DNA of 64,000 nt from Gracilaria domingensis (Eukaryota > Rhodophyta > Florideophyceae > Gracilariales > Gracilariaceae). Below are positions 1-8,845 of the stretch, in pieces. The stretch spans positions 1 to 64,000 of the forward strand of contig VCMS01000211.1 in assembly GCA_022539475.1 (NCBI GenBank). The letters are read 5' to 3'. The translations under genes were made by a program, and so were the position numbers. Positions within the stretch are counted from its first letter, which is position 1; each line of letters opens with the position of its first letter. Below the pieces are notes generated by a model that ran no database searches, was not told where the DNA came from, and was given only the letters and a program-made list of their open reading frames with translations.

Positions 1-1860
1 AAGAAGGCCTCCACAAAGAAGCTCTCTGGTAAGTCAATGCTCCAGGAGCACGCCGGAAAGTATAACGTAATGGAGGAGCTCGCGAATGCCCCGACCGGGC
101 TCACATTCGGTCAACTCATTCGCGGGGACGCCGATGCGGCCAAGAAAGATCTGCGTCGAATCATCTCTGGCCGTTCAACGACCAGAAAGGTCAATGCGAC
201 CCAGGTCGAGCGTGAAAACTCTCGTCTTAAGGTTGTGCCTATTACAGTCTATGGGACCATGACCCAAGCCCTCTTGGACTCTGGCGCTGTCCCGAATCTA
301 ATGTCAGCAGAACTAGCGGACCATCTGCTACTGACACCGAACCCCACTGAAAGGACGATTAAAGTAGCTGATGGCAATGTTGCCCGCATTCGTGGTACTC
401 TAGAGGGCGTTCCTGTAAGGTTCGATGACCTCCGAGTATCCCTCGAGTTTCTTGTTATCGAGAAGCCCCCCTTCGATGTAATCATCGGGAACCCCACGCT
501 AGAAAAGCTGCATGCCTGTATCGATCTTGGTACACAAGAAGTCACCATGAGTTACAACAAGAAGCACGTCGTTATAGGACTCGACTCCGATCGTTCCGGA
601 TTAGAAGCATTTGTCCCGTTGTCTGAGACAGATAGCGAAGATTTCACGTCAGACTCTGATGCTATCCCGTCTGACTCTGAAGATGAGTCGGAGGACTTTG
701 CTAACCTCCCCCTTCCAAAGCAGCGAACAACTGGTGGCGCCGAAGTGACCCTAGTGGCAGTAATGGAAAGGGATGGGGACGCAGGATCCCAGGATGGCGA
801 AGAGGAGAACGATGGTGAGGAAGAACCCGCCAATGTGACAGCGCAGCCCACCCAAGCCGGGCCGTTCGAAGGACCTCAAGTATCTGACCAAGCCCGTCGA
901 CCGACTCAGGCTGAAGATTCCAACGGCCCTAACTTCACCTGGCGTACCATCGGGACTCAGATCCATCTGGATAGTTTGACCGCGGAGCGTGGGGAGAACC
1001 CTCATGCAAATAATGTGCATATTGCCGGACCCGATGGCCCACAAATTCCTCCAGAGGGAGAAAGGGTGGCAGTCGGACCAGCACCGCGTCAGCAATCCCA
1101 GCTGATCTCCCAGTATGATGATGACGAGGATCGACGATTCGAAGACGCGGAGGAAGAAGTGCAGGCAGATCCCCCTGTCGAAGAAAGGTCCGGACCCAAT
1201 CTCTCCTCCTTTCAGAGCGAGTCTACGGATACCAGCGTACAGCCAGAAGATGTGAATGTCGTGATTCCTACAAGTATTGCACCCAGAGCTAATAACGCCA
1301 GCGAGGACAGTGAAGTCCGGCCTCCTGACGATGGGCCCGTAGGTGAAAGCCCGGCGGAGTTCCCAGACGGTAGTGACGATGAGGACGACTCCTCACCGGA
1401 GGAAGTAGACCTCATTGGCTCACCACTCTACCGCGACTCTGACCTTACCATCCCGATCAGAGACGAAGTAGTTCTGCTTCCTTTAGCCGAAGGACAGTCA
1501 GTTACTGACTTCTTGGACGTGCGGGTTCAATTGCGACATCCAGTACCGTCACCCGCGCGTCCCCTTCATCTAGAAGCACAGAACTTACCGCTCAACCGCG
1601 TAGGAATGCTGGAGGACGACGACTCCGGCGGTTATGTCATAGCATTTGAAGAAGAACTACCTCCGGACGAAATCGACGCCCGGACCCCGGGAGATGATGA
1701 ACATTCACAAGACCCAAGCCGCGACGAAGAAGTTGTGGCTGAGCCTACGTGCCCAGCGCAAGACATTGAGTATTCTCTGCAAGATCCAATTGCGCAAGAT
1801 TCACTCGGTCGCACGCTCGACCGACGTGATTACCCCCCCACACCAACAAGGAGGAGGTGA
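1..1860 (+). CDS. Retrotransposon protease ORF (partial 5' end)
   Basis: This frame is open from the first base; the first ATG is at 37, but the true start is probably left of the window. From that ATG it has 607 residues. A retropepsin-like aspartic protease spans about residues 60-175, with the catalytic Asp-Ser-Gly-Ala at 81-84 and the second hydrophobic-Ile-Gly-Asn signature (VIIGNP) near 150. The protease would release Gag and Pol products inside the virus-like particle. The remaining 400 residues are acidic, Ser/Asp/Glu/Pro-rich and probably disordered, which is unusual for a region between protease and RT. The frame stops at 1858-1860 and overlaps the next ORF, which lies in the -1 frame; a run of seven C residues at 1833-1839 sits in the overlap. 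Confidence 0.85.
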   Translation, partial: KKASTKKLSGKSMLQEHAGKYNVMEELANAPTGLTFGQLIRGDADAAKKDLRRIISGRSTTRKVNATQVERENSRLKVVPITVYGTMTQALLDSGAVPNLMSAELADHLLLTPNPTERTIKVADGNVARIRGTLEGVPVRFDDLRVSLEFLVIEKPPFDVIIGNPTLEKLHACIDLGTQEVTMSYNKKHVVIGLDSDRSGLEAFVPLSETDSEDFTSDSDAIPSDSEDESEDFANLPLPKQRTTGGAEVTLVAVMERDGDAGSQDGEEENDGEEEPANVTAQPTQAGPFEGPQVSDQARRPTQAEDSNGPNFTWRTIGTQIHLDSLTAERGENPHANNVHIAGPDGPQIPPEGERVAVGPAPRQQSQLISQYDDDEDRRFEDAEEEVQADPPVEERSGPNLSSFQSESTDTSVQPEDVNVVIPTSIAPRANNASEDSEVRPPDDGPVGESPAEFPDGSDDEDDSSPEEVDLIGSPLYRDSDLTIPIRDEVVLLPLAEGQSVTDFLDVRVQLRHPVPSPARPLHLEAQNLPLNRVGMLEDDDSGGYVIAFEEELPPDEIDARTPGDDEHSQDPSRDEEVVAEPTCPAQDIEYSLQDPIAQDSLGRTLDRRDYPPTPTRRR

Positions 1861-4800
1861 TTCTAGAACGGATCTCTCATCTCCCAAGGGATAGACGGGT
1901 GGACCTCCTCGCTGTTCTGGATAACTTGAATGTCATAGCATGGTCCTTGTATGATCTTAGGCCCTCTGACGTGCCGGTAACGCACAGGTTTGACCTCAGT
2001 GTCGAGACCCCAATTCATTCGAAGGTCCGAAGGCTACCCCCAAAGCATGACGACGTTGTTCGGAAAGAGGTCGACAAAATGTTGTCCGCCGGGATCATCA
2101 AGCCGTCTACCTCTCCTTGGTCCTTCCCAGTTGTCATCGCACATAAGAAGGATGGAAAGCCCCGGTTCTGTGTCGACTATCGGGGTCTGAACCAGGTCAT
2201 GACGCCCGACAGGTGGCCCCTGCCAAACATGGAACAGATTTTTGACGATTTGGGTGGTTGTTCGTTCTTCACGACCCTAGACCTTTTCTCCGGATACTGG
2301 CAGGTGCGCATGGCCCCTGACTGCAAAGAAATGACGACTTTCGTTTGTCGTCAGGGAACCTTCCAGTTTGAAGTCATGCCTTTTGGTCTCATGAATGCCC
2401 CAGCCACGTTTCAAAGAATGATGGACGCGGTCCTTCATGGGGTGGAGTTTGCTCGCGTCTATATAGACGACGTTGTCATCTTCTCGAGAAGCCTGGAAGA
2501 ACATTTGTACCACCTAACCAGGGTGCTCGAGATCCTTGCAAGTCATGGTCTGAAGATAAAAATATCCAAATGTGATTTTGCACAACCCCGTATCAAACTG
2601 CTTGGTCACGTCATCAACAAGGAAGGCACTTCGGTTGATCAAGACAAGATCGACGTCATCCAAAAGGCCCCCGAACCATCGACGGTAACCGAGCTCCGAA
2701 GTTTTCTCGGTCTAGCCAGTTATTATCGAAGGTTCATAAAGGATTTCGCAGATACGTCAGCAGTATTGCATGCTGCAACTACAGGGAAGGGAAAGCTGAA
2801 TTTCACCAATGAGATGAAGACAGCGTTTAATGATCTAAAGGGAAAGTTAGTATCCCCGCCGGTCTTAGCATTTCCCGACTTTGAGAAGCCTTTTAGAGTT
2901 GAAACCGATGCTTCTTCAGTCGCGCTTGGTGCCGTTCTGTCACAAAAGAAAGAGGACGGAATGTATCACCCAATTCAATTTGCCAGTCGCACGCTTAATG
3001 CCGCCGAGCGAAAGTATTCTACTTGCGAGAAAGAGGCCCTAGCCGTGGTCTTTGCCTTGAAGAAGTTTCGCATGTATCTACTCGGAGGTCTCCCCTTTGA
3101 GCTTGTTACGGACCACCAAGCTCTGAAGTATGCATTCCAAAAGAAGGACATTCACGGGCGCCTAGCCCGATGGATGGACCTGCTAGCGGAATACGAGTTC
3201 GTTATAGTCTATAGATCTGGCGATAAGAATCGGGCTGCCGACTATCTCTCTCGCTTTGCCGTTGGGGATCCACCGGAGCCGGATGATGACGTGTCTGTTG
3301 TACTGAATGCAACGGACGAGGTCTATGACTTGGAGCCCTTCTGCGCGCACATCAAGTTGTACCTTGCCGCCTTTTCTTTTCCTGAAGAAGACCCTAAGAT
3401 CCGCGCTTTGGTTAAGAGGAATGCGAAGAAGTTCTTCCTTTGGGAAGGTCTTCTCTATCGCCGTACCAAGAAAGGATTAAGAGTGGTACCCTCTGTAAGC
3501 AAGCGCCGTGGCATCCTCTCATCCTTTCATGATGACATAGGACATTGGGACTTGGAGGCTACTAAGGATCTGGTCCAGTTCCGATTCTGGTGGCCTGGAA
3601 TGTACCCCGACATCGTTTCATATGTTCGCAGTTGTGATGGGTGTCAGTTCACAACACCCCTGCTTAAGTACCGGCCAGGACAAAGAGCCCCATTGACTGG
3701 TCTATTTCATACATTCTCTGTGGACTTCGCCGGTCCTCTTCCGGCTACCAGGAATGGCAACCGTTTTGCTCTGATTGGTGTAGAACACATAACAGGATGG
3801 CCTATTGCCGCGGCCTACGGTAATCAGACCTCTACCACCGTCATTCACTTTGTTCGATCTCAGATCGTTTCCCCGTTTGGTCCCCCGCTGACGATCGTGT
3901 CCGACAACTTCAGTTCCTTCAAAGCCAAGGCAGTCGAAGCATACATGGGAAGTAAGAAGATATCCCTCAAGCCCACCATGGCCTATGCCCCTATGTCTAA
4001 TGGCCGGGCTGAAAGAATGGTTGGAACCATCAAGAAATCGATTGCCAAAACAATCTTCAATAAGGGACAAGAATGGGATGAAGCTCTCGAGCAGATAATT
4101 TACGGATACAGGAGGCGCCGGCTGGGTGGCGGGTTTTCTCCTTTTGAGCTCATGTATGGCACGGTCCCACGGATGAGCTCAGACGACCTACCCCCTCTCA
4201 TCGTAGATCCAACCCCCACTAATCGTCATCATGAACTACTTGCAAATTCCGCAGGCAGAGCTTCCAGAGTTCTATCTCAACCCAATCGACAAGACGACCC
4301 CAAGTCCGGGCACCGGTTCAACGTCGGTGATGAGGTCTTGGTGATACATGGGAAGGCTCTGAATCCCAACGTGAAATGGCCTGCCTTTCAGTCAAAATTC
4401 TACGGACCCTGTAAGGTGGTTAAGGCCAGGCACCCCCGATATGTCCTAGTGTCCCCTCATAATCGTTACACTAGAGAAGGGGTCCACGCCCGCCGGCTCA
4501 AGCGGTATCATCGCCGACCAGTTCATCTGCAGGACGAGGTGGTAGCCACTATTACGGAAGGCGAAGACACCCCTGTCCCATATCCCACTCAGATCACTGT
4601 AATGCCACTCCGCGTTGACTACAATATCCTCACTGCACCCCACCTCTCGTGTCACTTTATCATTGGAGGGAAAAGCATACATTCATGGCTTAGCCCTTTG
4701 AACGTCTCTATCCCAGAGGTGGAAAGGGTTACCTGGACGCTGACGCATGCCTCACTCGCCCTGTTCTCAATCTCGGGCCCGTTCTTGAGTCGTAGAGGAG

Positions 4801-5057
4801 GATCTATCTTAAGAACATTATTTCGACGTGTGCACCAGAACTACGGCAGCAATATCGAGCCAGAATTCGCGGTATATCTTTACCACCATGCAGTCTCCTT
4901 GCATGGGCATCTCCCAGAATCGCAATTCTACATACAAGAGACTCAGGACCATATTTCGCACTATGCTCGCACAGGAATCGCTCGGATACTCAGCTACACC
5001 CCCGACCCAGAGAAGCTAGCAGTACCCTTTCTCTTCCACTATACCACCGAGAATTAG
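1830..5057 (+). CDS. Ty3/gypsy Pol: RT, RNase H, integrase
   Basis: The frame is open from 1830. There is no ATG at its head (GTG at 1857), so expression by -1 frameshifting from the protease ORF is the simplest reading. Counting from 1857 it has 1066 residues. Reverse transcriptase covers about 55-230 with YIDD at 202-205; RNase H follows with its first catalytic Asp near 351. Integrase has an HHCC zinc domain near 560-600 and a catalytic triad of Asp623, Asp683 and Glu719, the last two separated by 35 residues as in active retroviral-type integrases. An SH3-like integrase C-terminal domain lies near 825-890. A further tail of about 170 residues matches nothing I recognise and shows no chromodomain. 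No stop or frameshift breaks the polyprotein. Confidence 0.95.
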   Translation, partial: LPPHTNKEEVILERISHLPRDRRVDLLAVLDNLNVIAWSLYDLRPSDVPVTHRFDLSVETPIHSKVRRLPPKHDDVVRKEVDKMLSAGIIKPSTSPWSFPVVIAHKKDGKPRFCVDYRGLNQVMTPDRWPLPNMEQIFDDLGGCSFFTTLDLFSGYWQVRMAPDCKEMTTFVCRQGTFQFEVMPFGLMNAPATFQRMMDAVLHGVEFARVYIDDVVIFSRSLEEHLYHLTRVLEILASHGLKIKISKCDFAQPRIKLLGHVINKEGTSVDQDKIDVIQKAPEPSTVTELRSFLGLASYYRRFIKDFADTSAVLHAATTGKGKLNFTNEMKTAFNDLKGKLVSPPVLAFPDFEKPFRVETDASSVALGAVLSQKKEDGMYHPIQFASRTLNAAERKYSTCEKEALAVVFALKKFRMYLLGGLPFELVTDHQALKYAFQKKDIHGRLARWMDLLAEYEFVIVYRSGDKNRAADYLSRFAVGDPPEPDDDVSVVLNATDEVYDLEPFCAHIKLYLAAFSFPEEDPKIRALVKRNAKKFFLWEGLLYRRTKKGLRVVPSVSKRRGILSSFHDDIGHWDLEATKDLVQFRFWWPGMYPDIVSYVRSCDGCQFTTPLLKYRPGQRAPLTGLFHTFSVDFAGPLPATRNGNRFALIGVEHITGWPIAAAYGNQTSTTVIHFVRSQIVSPFGPPLTIVSDNFSSFKAKAVEAYMGSKKISLKPTMAYAPMSNGRAERMVGTIKKSIAKTIFNKGQEWDEALEQIIYGYRRRRLGGGFSPFELMYGTVPRMSSDDLPPLIVDPTPTNRHHELLANSAGRASRVLSQPNRQDDPKSGHRFNVGDEVLVIHGKALNPNVKWPAFQSKFYGPCKVVKARHPRYVLVSPHNRYTREGVHARRLKRYHRRPVHLQDEVVATITEGEDTPVPYPTQITVMPLRVDYNILTAPHLSCHFIIGGKSIHSWLSPLNVSIPEVERVTWTLTHASLALFSISGPFLSRRGGSILRTLFRRVHQNYGSNIEPEFAVYLYHHAVSLHGHLPESQFYIQETQDHISHYARTGIARILSYTPDPEKLAVPFLFHYTTEN
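1833..1839 (+). promoter_or_regulatory. Candidate -1 ribosomal frameshift site
   Basis: Seven consecutive C residues fit X XXY YYZ in the frame of the protease ORF (codons CCC CCC at 1834 and 1837). A one-base backward slip puts the ribosome exactly into the pol frame, which is open from 1830, while the zero frame ends at 1858. No downstream pseudoknot was worked out by eye. Confidence 0.5.
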
Positions 5058-5660
5058 CCCAGTACTTACGACGCCCGGCGTAGCGTCGTTTGGGTTTGGT
5101 GGTGTGTGGCCCGTCAAACGGTACACGGACAGGTGTGCGTGTCTACACTCCTGCGTTGTGCCCAACGCAGCGGTAATACAGAATATAGTTTAAAAATGCT
5201 TTATTATAGTTAATCCTATCTTAGGTTTAGTTAGTTTTCTACGCAGAATCTACCTTGCGTGTGGCCAGGAGGCGCCGCACTACAAGCAGGGCGACATGAG
5301 ATTGTCTACTTAAGTGGCAGAGAGCGCTCCAACGCTGACCACCCGACCTCATCGGCTGTCAATTGCCAAATTCGTGGTCACCCACAGGAGGCGCCTGCGC
5401 TTGCGCAAATACACGTGCATTCCACGCTGCGTACTGCGTTGCGTAGGCGCCCCCTGTGGCGGCATATGCGCTTAAAGTATCTACCACCTACGCCTCTTAT
5501 AGGCTAGTACGGTAGATACAACGCATCCATTGGCCAAGCCAACCGTACCGTCGATTCCCGCCTGGAATCGACGGTGCGGTTGTGCATAAAAGGGCCGGAG
5601 CAGTCGCCTCCGACTCAACTCCGGCCAGACCACTTCCCTTCGACGACCTTCCCCCCTACC
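5058..5660 (+). repeat. Candidate 3' LTR region with clustered inverted repeats
   Basis: This stretch follows pol directly and is the expected place of the 3' LTR. It carries three inverted repeats: 5382-5400 with 5441-5459 (17 of 19 match), 5477-5485 with 5511-5519 (9 bp perfect), and 5541-5558 with 5564-5581 (18-bp stem with one T-G position and a 5-base loop). A TATA-like CATAAAAG follows at 5585-5592. LTR ends and target duplications could not be fixed, so the limits are approximate. Confidence 0.5.
5585..5592 (+). promoter_or_regulatory. TATA-like box CATAAAAG
   Basis: It lies 4 bp downstream of an 18-bp hairpin and upstream of a long pyrimidine-rich stretch (5630-6180). It could be the LTR promoter, the promoter of the zinc-finger gene at 6.2 kb, or both. 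Confidence 0.4.
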
Positions 5661-6219
5661 CCACCACAACCTTCCAACCTCTCTCCTTTTCCCTTTGTCG
5701 TCCTCAACCTTTCCTCATCCCCTACTTCTCTCTCTACTTCTCCCCTTGGCGGCCTGGTCTCACCGCCCTCCCTCGCTCACTGCCACTCACACTGACCCTC
5801 TGTCTGGGCTCGTCCTGTGTGAGTAGGCAAAGCGTCTGCACCACCCTTCCATTGGGTTAGCCTTGTGCAGGCGTGACTCTGCCTTTCATTATCCGCTTTG
5901 TTTGGCCTTTCTTGTCTCTTTTGTTCCCTTCGTTGGTTTCTTTCGCTGTTGTTGTTCCATCTGCCATTCTGTCTTTCCCGAACTACCGTTGTCGTTGTCA
6001 TCTTCGTTTGTTCCCCGTTTCTTGCTGTTTGGCGGCCTTCTGCTGCCTGCATCCGTTCTATTGCTTCCCGTTTCGGCCTTGGTCCCTGGTTTTGCTGGTT
6101 CTTTCGCGTTGCGATTCTGTTCCTCACATAGTGTTGCTTTGCACCTGTTGTTGCTAGACGCACTGTGTGATACAGCGTAAGGTTGTCCTTAACCTACGGC
6201 CCTGAGGCAATCGTTCAAG
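5661..6219 (+). other. Pyrimidine-rich leader region, no gene seen
   Basis: CT-rich sequence between the TATA-like box and the zinc-finger gene. It is best read as a long 5' leader. The short frames here are low complexity (Phe, Ser, Pro, Leu) and not believable proteins. A GTGAGT at about 5819 could be a further leader donor, but this is weak. Confidence 0.4.
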
Positions 6220-6720
6220 AGTAAGTTGTCTACAGCTACTCTTTTGGCATTTTGTGTGACTACTAACGTTTCGTTTGTTTCACATCAAGTGCCAAGGTCT
6301 ATCGTTTCATCCAGCGAGTATTCGTCCGTGGTCGATCCGGACGAGCGTATAGAAGAAGTCCCCGATCCCGTTCCTCAGATAAAGAAGTCGGCTGTTCAGC
6401 CTCTTGACGGGCCACGCGAGCGCCACATCTTTCGTGTAGCCCACCAGAAGGAGAAGCGCCGTCGTAACCCTCCGCCACGTAAGCAAATCCTAAAGCGCTG
6501 CCGCGTCTGCGACATTAAGGTTCAGAGTCAACGCCAGCTTGAAGTTCACCAAGCAGGCCGACGCCATCGTAGAGCCGTACGTCGCGCCAACTACACCGAG
6601 CAGGACATCCACTGCGAGGTTTGTGACATCAAGTTCTCCGAAGCTCACGATCTGCGTGTGCACTACAGAAGCCGTCGCCATCGTGCGACCCTTAGGAAGA
6701 AGAACAATACTATCTATTAG
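6220..6720 (+). CDS. Small protein with two U1-type C2H2 zinc fingers (start codon split by intron)
   Basis: Spliced coding sequence is base 6220 joined to 6290-6720, giving 143 residues. The A at 6220 and TG at 6290-6291 make the initiator ATG; unspliced, the same frame reaches an ATG at 6226, but that lies inside the intron and would add residues with no domain value. Two fingers of the form C-x2-C-x12-H-x5-H begin with CRVCDIK and CEVCDIK, about 40 residues apart. This matches the U1/JAZ-like class, which usually binds structured or double-stranded RNA. The body is very basic. Role and substrate are unknown. Nearness to the retroelement end leaves open that it is transcribed from the LTR. 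Confidence 0.7.
   Translation, partial: SKLSTATLLAFCVTTNVSFVSHQVPRSIVSSSEYSSVVDPDERIEEVPDPVPQIKKSAVQPLDGPRERHIFRVAHQKEKRRRNPPPRKQILKRCRVCDIKVQSQRQLEVHQAGRRHRRAVRRANYTEQDIHCEVCDIKFSEAHDLRVHYRSRRHRATLRKKNNTIY
6221..6289 (+). other. Predicted 69-bp spliceosomal intron inside the start codon
   Basis: Donor GTAAGT at 6221-6226, a perfect branch-point consensus TACTAAC at 6261-6267, a T-rich tract, and acceptor CAAG ending at 6289. All three signals are textbook and correctly spaced. Removing it fuses A to TG and creates the ATG of the zinc-finger ORF. Confidence 0.7.
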
Positions 6721-7576
6721 AGCACAGGTCTCTCTTTTCATTGTCCAGTTGTGACACATTTCTATTCATATCTCATTACATATATTATCCTTGTTTGTTC
6801 TTCTTTATCTTCTCGCCTATCGTTTGGTATCCCTCTTCTGTTCTTGTGTTCGTGCTTTGTTGTTTGGCTTCTGCCGCACTCTATCTACGTAAGCTTATAT
6901 TTGGCTAGTGCTTCTTCGTCCGATTGGACTGGTACTCTACGAGAGCAAACTTTATTTTCATTGTTTTTGCCCCCTTTGGCTGTAACCGCCGGCGCCATCA
7001 CAAAAATGGCGTTTTCAGGTGCTTCGGAAAATATGACGGTGCCAAGGGCGTCTGTCACTCCTCGTCTTCCAAAATAGAAAGAACGAACGATGATAACGCG
7101 AGTTGGACGGAATTGTAATGGGAAAGGGGTGACGACTCGTCCAAGGCGCTTGCAGCACTATCTCTGATGGTTAATTCGAGTTCTCACGGGGGATCAGGAG
7201 AATTCAATTGATTTGATAGTTCACCATTTTGTCCGGGGGCCTCTCGCATGAGCGGCACTACTCGATACTACACGTAGTGTTGGGCCATCTCATGGCCAGG
7301 CCCTGAGACTCCCGGGTCTTGAAAACTTCCAATAGGTTTTGAACGCTTTCAAAGCCAGAGCAGGCTCACCGCTGTCCCGGTTGTACAAGCGAAGGAACAT
7401 TTCCTCTGTCAAAAACCACAGCTTCTTCGAGCCGAACATCACAATCTCGACTTTTGTTGTGATACATACTCTCTTGCGTCGTCCGCTGCGATTGAATCTA
7501 CCGCCAAAGTTTTTTTTCAAGCCTTCGCTGTTGATTGCGGAATTACACGAAGCTCTACAATCGTATTGCAGTAAGA
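6721..7576. other. Intergenic, 3' flank of zinc-finger gene and p24 promoter
   Basis: No coding frame, RNA gene or repeat is supportable. AT-richer 3'-flank sequence grades into the promoter side of the p24 gene. Short frames are chance. Confidence 0.5.
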
Positions 7577-8239
7577 ATGTGGCATTCTTATAGGGTTCTC
7601 TACTTCTTTGTGCTGTTCACTACAATCAGCTTTGCCAACGCCGTGCAGTTCGCAATGACATTCAGTGAAAAGAAGTGCTTTATGGAGCACGTGCCTCGAG
7701 GCTCTACCCTCTATGCCGAGGTTCGTACAAGTTCCACAACAAATCCACTTGACATCGACGTATTCGTAACAAACGAACGCGGAGTTGTCGTTGCTCACAA
7801 AGCTGCCGTATCGGATCATAAGTTTACAATCCCAGGTTCCGCACAGACCCACAGCAATCCTGCACTCGAGGGATACCGCTTCTGTTTCCTGAATCAAATA
7901 CATCCACACCAAGTGGTTACAAAGGGCGAAACTCGAGTGTCGTTTAACGTTCGATTTGGAGCCGGGGGAAAGGGTGTGCAGCGTGTTGAACTGCTGAAAC
8001 GTGATCAGATTGAAACGACGAATGATAAGATTCGCAATCTTGAAGATGACCTGAATCGTGTGTTGGTGCAGATGGATGATCTCAAGGAACAAGAAGATAT
8101 TCTATCTCGGTACAACAGCGCCACTTCCAAGCATCTAGTAACCTTAAGCTCCCTTACAAGTATCGTAATCATCGCCATTGGCGCGTTGCAATTCGATGCT
8201 CTCAAGGCTACCTTGCGTCAAAGAAAGGTCATTCCCTAA
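7577..8239 (+). CDS. p24 (emp24/gp25L/TMED) cargo receptor
   Basis: The product is 220 residues. I chose the ATG at 7577 over the in-frame ATG at 7535 because it begins directly with a signal peptide (MWHSYRVLYFFVLF, probable cleavage after ANA). The GOLD domain follows (about 23-130), with the two family cysteines in KKCFME and RFCFLN that form the domain disulfide. A coiled coil (about 150-185) and one C-terminal membrane span (about 190-208) come next. The cytosolic tail is short, ends RQRKVIP, and lacks a clear KKxx or FF motif. p24 proteins form heteromers that load cargo into COPI and COPII vesicles between ER and Golgi. A second p24 gene lies 2.7 kb downstream in convergent orientation. 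Confidence 0.92.
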   Translation: MWHSYRVLYFFVLFTTISFANAVQFAMTFSEKKCFMEHVPRGSTLYAEVRTSSTTNPLDIDVFVTNERGVVVAHKAAVSDHKFTIPGSAQTHSNPALEGYRFCFLNQIHPHQVVTKGETRVSFNVRFGAGGKGVQRVELLKRDQIETTNDKIRNLEDDLNRVLVQMDDLKEQEDILSRYNSATSKHLVTLSSLTSIVIIAIGALQFDALKATLRQRKVIP

Positions 8240-8845
8240 CTGCTGACTCTGAAACCTTCCTCTCAACCCTATTTATATTGCTACTAATTCCTATCTAACG
8301 AAAAGCTGGGTGAAAAAGAGGTACAGATTTGTTGACTTCGGTAATCGCCAACGAGTTGAGAAAAGGATGTCCATCAACTGTGTAAATTTTGGTATGGTTC
8401 ACTCCCACAATCCTCCCAATGTGGTATCAGAGTATTTCGGTGATCAAGAGTTTTTCATGTAGGTCATAAAGGATCACTGTACGTGATATTCAGGGAAGGG
8501 GTTGGAGGATCAGCTTGAGCTAGTCTGAATGAAGTTCTCGCAGAAGATAACATGGCATGAGGCCATATTCTTCTTCTAGGAACGTTTTTCGCCAACAAAT
8601 ATAGGCAGACAAAGGGAGAAACTGCGAGCCCTTCAGTTGCACTTTCCCAGCTTCTAATATGGCGGAAAACCTGGGGTACGACGTTACCAAGCAAATGGTT
8701 TAATACATTATCTTCTGCTTGAATTCATTGCTTTTGCCATCTGAGCTTTCTGACTTGCGGTCTCAAACCCGTGATGCTCACAAGTCGCATATTTCATGTC
8801 GGTCAACTCGTTTCAAAATGGCGGATACGGCGTTGCATCTGCTAA
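8240..8845. other. Intergenic between convergent genes
   Basis: This is the shared 3' side of the p24 gene and SDHAF2. No coding frame is supportable. An 11-base match to an initiator-tRNA primer site at 8422-8432 is isolated. Confidence 0.5.

Larger units (their letters stand above)
1..5600 (+). mobile_element. Ty3/gypsy LTR retrotransposon, 5'-partial
   Basis: The window opens inside an LTR retrotransposon. The order protease, reverse transcriptase, RNase H, integrase, with integrase last, is the Ty3/gypsy order. Both frames are intact over 5 kb, so this copy looks young and possibly competent. The gag end and the 5' LTR lie left of the window, and the right boundary (end of the 3' LTR) could not be fixed because no second LTR copy is present to align. 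The element starting at 61.2 kb shows no obvious similarity in its noncoding region, so it is probably another family. Confidence 0.9.

Noticed and set aside
6226-6289. ATG at 6226 as the start of the zinc-finger ORF
   Set aside because: The residues it adds lie between a perfect donor and a perfect branch site/acceptor, so they are better read as intron.
8422-8432. TGGTATCAGAG, an 11-base match to an initiator-tRNA primer binding site
   Set aside because: No LTR, gag or pol remains are next to it and it lies in the 3' flank between two host genes; chance is sufficient.
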